The notes beneath the pieces were generated by a model. It made no database searches and was not told the DNA's origin. It saw only the letters and a list, made by a program, of their open reading frames with translations. A stretch of 6,679 nucleotides of DNA from Bacteroidales bacterium. GTDB lineage: Bacteria > Bacteroidota > Bacteroidia > Bacteroidales > UBA932. Made by a program: the position numbers and the translations under genes. Of this stretch, positions 5,557 to 6,679 are shown in pieces. Location: the NCBI GenBank assembly GCA_017509375.1, contig JAFWPT010000204.1, forward strand, positions 1-6,679, read 5' to 3'. The stretch's first letter is position 1. Every line of letters starts with the position of its first letter.

Positions 5557-6488
5557 TTCACCCGTATCTTCTTGTCCAGTCGCAATATAGTAGTGCGGGT
5601 GATACCGTTGAGCCGGCACAGGGCGTCCACGGTGGTATGATAGCGCACCGCCAGTCCGGATAGCGTATCACCGCTTTTAATCGTATGATATACGGCACCT
5701 TCTGCACCAACTTCCGGCTTGGCGGAGGCAGCTGTGGCCTGCTCGTAATCGATCACCGGAATCTTCTTGGTGGAGACCTTCACGTTGCGCCACTGCCCGT
5801 CCGCGTAGAGCACTATTGCATCGTCGCCCTGCGGGGCGCTTAGGGAGCCGTCCGGCCCCACGAATGCCCATCCTCCCGCATCCAGCAGCACAATCCTGCG
5901 GTCGTCCGGCCCCAGCTTGAGGGTGTCCGGAGCCACCACCGCCGCCGTCTCGGCAAAGCTCAGATCCACGCTGTCCGCCGTAGCCTCCGGCACGAAGTCC
6001 GGCAGTATGCGGACTGCCCCCAGGAAACGCTCCCTGTAGTAGCTCTGCTTGATTTCCGAGATGATGACCCTGGGCTTGGCGGCATGGATGAAACGGAAAT
6101 TGTCCCCGCTCTCATCCGGACCGATGTACAAGGCCACGTGGCCCATACGCTTCTTGTTGTCGCGCTTGCCGAAGATGAGGATGTCCCCCTTCTGCAGGTT
6201 CTCGAAGCCCCCTTCCACTACGCGTCCGTCCTTAGCCTGCACCGGCACCGTACGGCCAAGCTTGTATCCCAGGCCGGCATACAGGTACTTGGTATAACCG
6301 GTGCAGTCGAAGGCCTTGGGGCCGTTGGCGGCCCAGACATAGGGCGTACCCAGGAAAAGCTCCGCACGGGCGATGAGGGAGTCGGCCATGGCGCGGGCGT
6401 CCACCACCACGCTGTCCCTGACTTCCGGGGCCGCAGATGCGATGGCTGGTACGCTCAAAAGTATGCAATATAATAGGAATCGTCTCAT
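5553..6488 (-). CDS. Secreted NlpC/P60 (C40) peptidase with C-terminal LysM domain
   Basis: This 311-residue exported protein probably cuts peptide stems of peptidoglycan. A signal peptide spans 1-19 or 20 (LLYCILLSVPAIASAA). The NlpC/P60 domain (about 35-165) shows the catalytic cysteine C62 in AFDCTGY, the first histidine H117 in MGHVALYIG, and a third polar residue H135 in FIHAA; the typical LGTPYVWA (46-53) and KGDILIF (100-106) segments are also present. Residues about 175-260 match no domain I know. The C-terminus (267-311) is a LysM domain (YHTIKSGDTLSGLAVRY...), which binds glycan chains. Having LysM after the peptidase is the reverse of the commonest order. The ATG overlaps the preceding stop as TAATG, and its own TGA overlaps the hydrolase GTG, so translation of all three is likely coupled. 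Function at family level is secure; the exact bond cut is not known. Confidence 0.93.
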   Translation of the reverse strand: MRRFLLYCILLSVPAIASAAPEVRDSVVVDARAMADSLIARAELFLGTPYVWAANGPKAFDCTGYTKYLYAGLGYKLGRTVPVQAKDGRVVEGGFENLQKGDILIFGKRDNKKRMGHVALYIGPDESGDNFRFIHAAKPRVIISEIKQSYYRERFLGAVRILPDFVPEATADSVDLSFAETAAVVAPDTLKLGPDDRRIVLLDAGGWAFVGPDGSLSAPQGDDAIVLYADGQWRNVKVSTKKIPVIDYEQATAASAKPEVGAEGAVYHTIKSGDTLSGLAVRYHTTVDALCRLNGITRTTILRLDKKIRVK

Positions 6489-6679
6489 TATCTGTAAGTT
6501 ACTTCAAAAATATCCACTGCATTCCCGCCTCTGCTGCGCCCCTGTGAAGTAGTGAACACATAGCGGCCGTCGGAGGAAACATCCAGGCCCACGGGGTAAG
6601 AATCGGCGGGCAACCTGCCCACCAGCGTCATGGAGCGGGCGTCCACCACGGCAAGGCAGCTGGAGAAATTGCAGGAAAC
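6488..6679 (-). CDS. C-terminal end of a beta-propeller (YVTN/YncE-like) protein, partial
   Basis: A reading frame too short for ordinary ORF calling enters from the right edge and ends at TAA 6490-6488, giving 63 residues. It contains CLAVVDARSMTLVGRLPA, then SYPVGLDVSSDGRYVFTTS, and a final VDIFEVTYR. The pattern 'V-D-ARSMTLVGRLP ... P-GL-VS-DGRYVF-TS' is that of a YVTN-type beta-propeller blade, as in YncE or lactonase-like proteins, usually secreted or periplasmic in Bacteroidota. Its stop overlaps the peptidase ATG by one base (TAATG), placing it upstream in the same operon. The rest of the gene and the operon promoter lie outside the window. The substrate or binding partner is unknown. 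Confidence 0.7.
   Translation of the reverse strand, partial: VSCNFSSCLAVVDARSMTLVGRLPADSYPVGLDVSSDGRYVFTTSQGRSRGGNAVDIFEVTYR

Noticed and set aside
4861..5640. 259-codon plus-strand open frame opposite the hydrolase
   Set aside because: It is antisense to the catalytic Ser/Asp/His motifs and signal peptide of the hydrolase; its sequence is low in hydrophobic core patterns and resembles nothing known.

Overview
The window looks like a piece of a Bacteroidota chromosome, most likely order Bacteroidales. The reasons are promoters of the TTTG / TAnnTTTG type instead of the sigma-70 type, a tRNA gene without an encoded CCA end, a short lysine-rich lipoprotein signal, and the style of the secreted proteins. 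Genus cannot be fixed from the sequence alone.

Left part (1-1563): an IS256-family element of the IS1249-like, zinc-ribbon type occupies about 1-1224. It carries one transposase gene on the minus strand, with imperfect terminal repeats at both ends. Directly after its right end, a plus-strand reading frame continues from 1225 to 1563. This frame is the C-terminal part of a Bro-N/DinD-like protein (a family often annotated as phage antirepressor or DNA-damage-inducible protein D). The IS therefore appears to have cut this gene in two, and the N-terminal half should lie to the left of the window.

Middle part (1593-2887): on the minus strand are a small outer-membrane beta-barrel protein, a tRNA-Leu(CAA) with a clear promoter and intrinsic terminator, and a small predicted lipoprotein. 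A divergent intergenic region with a 15-bp palindrome separates the lipoprotein from the plus-strand gene that follows.

Right part (2945-6679): a plus-strand type I ABC exporter half-transporter (2945-4738) converges on a minus-strand gene cluster, and the two stop codons overlap at a shared TTAA. In transcription order the cluster holds the end of a beta-propeller protein (cut by the window edge), an NlpC/P60 (C40) cell-wall peptidase with a C-terminal LysM domain, and a secreted alpha/beta-hydrolase resembling COG4099 predicted peptidases/esterases. The three are joined by overlapping stop/start codons (TAATG and GTGA), so they very probably form one translationally coupled operon.

I did not find a clearly new multi-gene system. 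The most interesting points are the architecture of the IS (duplicated left terminal repeat, a GC-rich branched palindrome against the transposase stop codon, and the transposase start codon inside a perfect hairpin), the gene it disrupts, and the tightly packed envelope operon.
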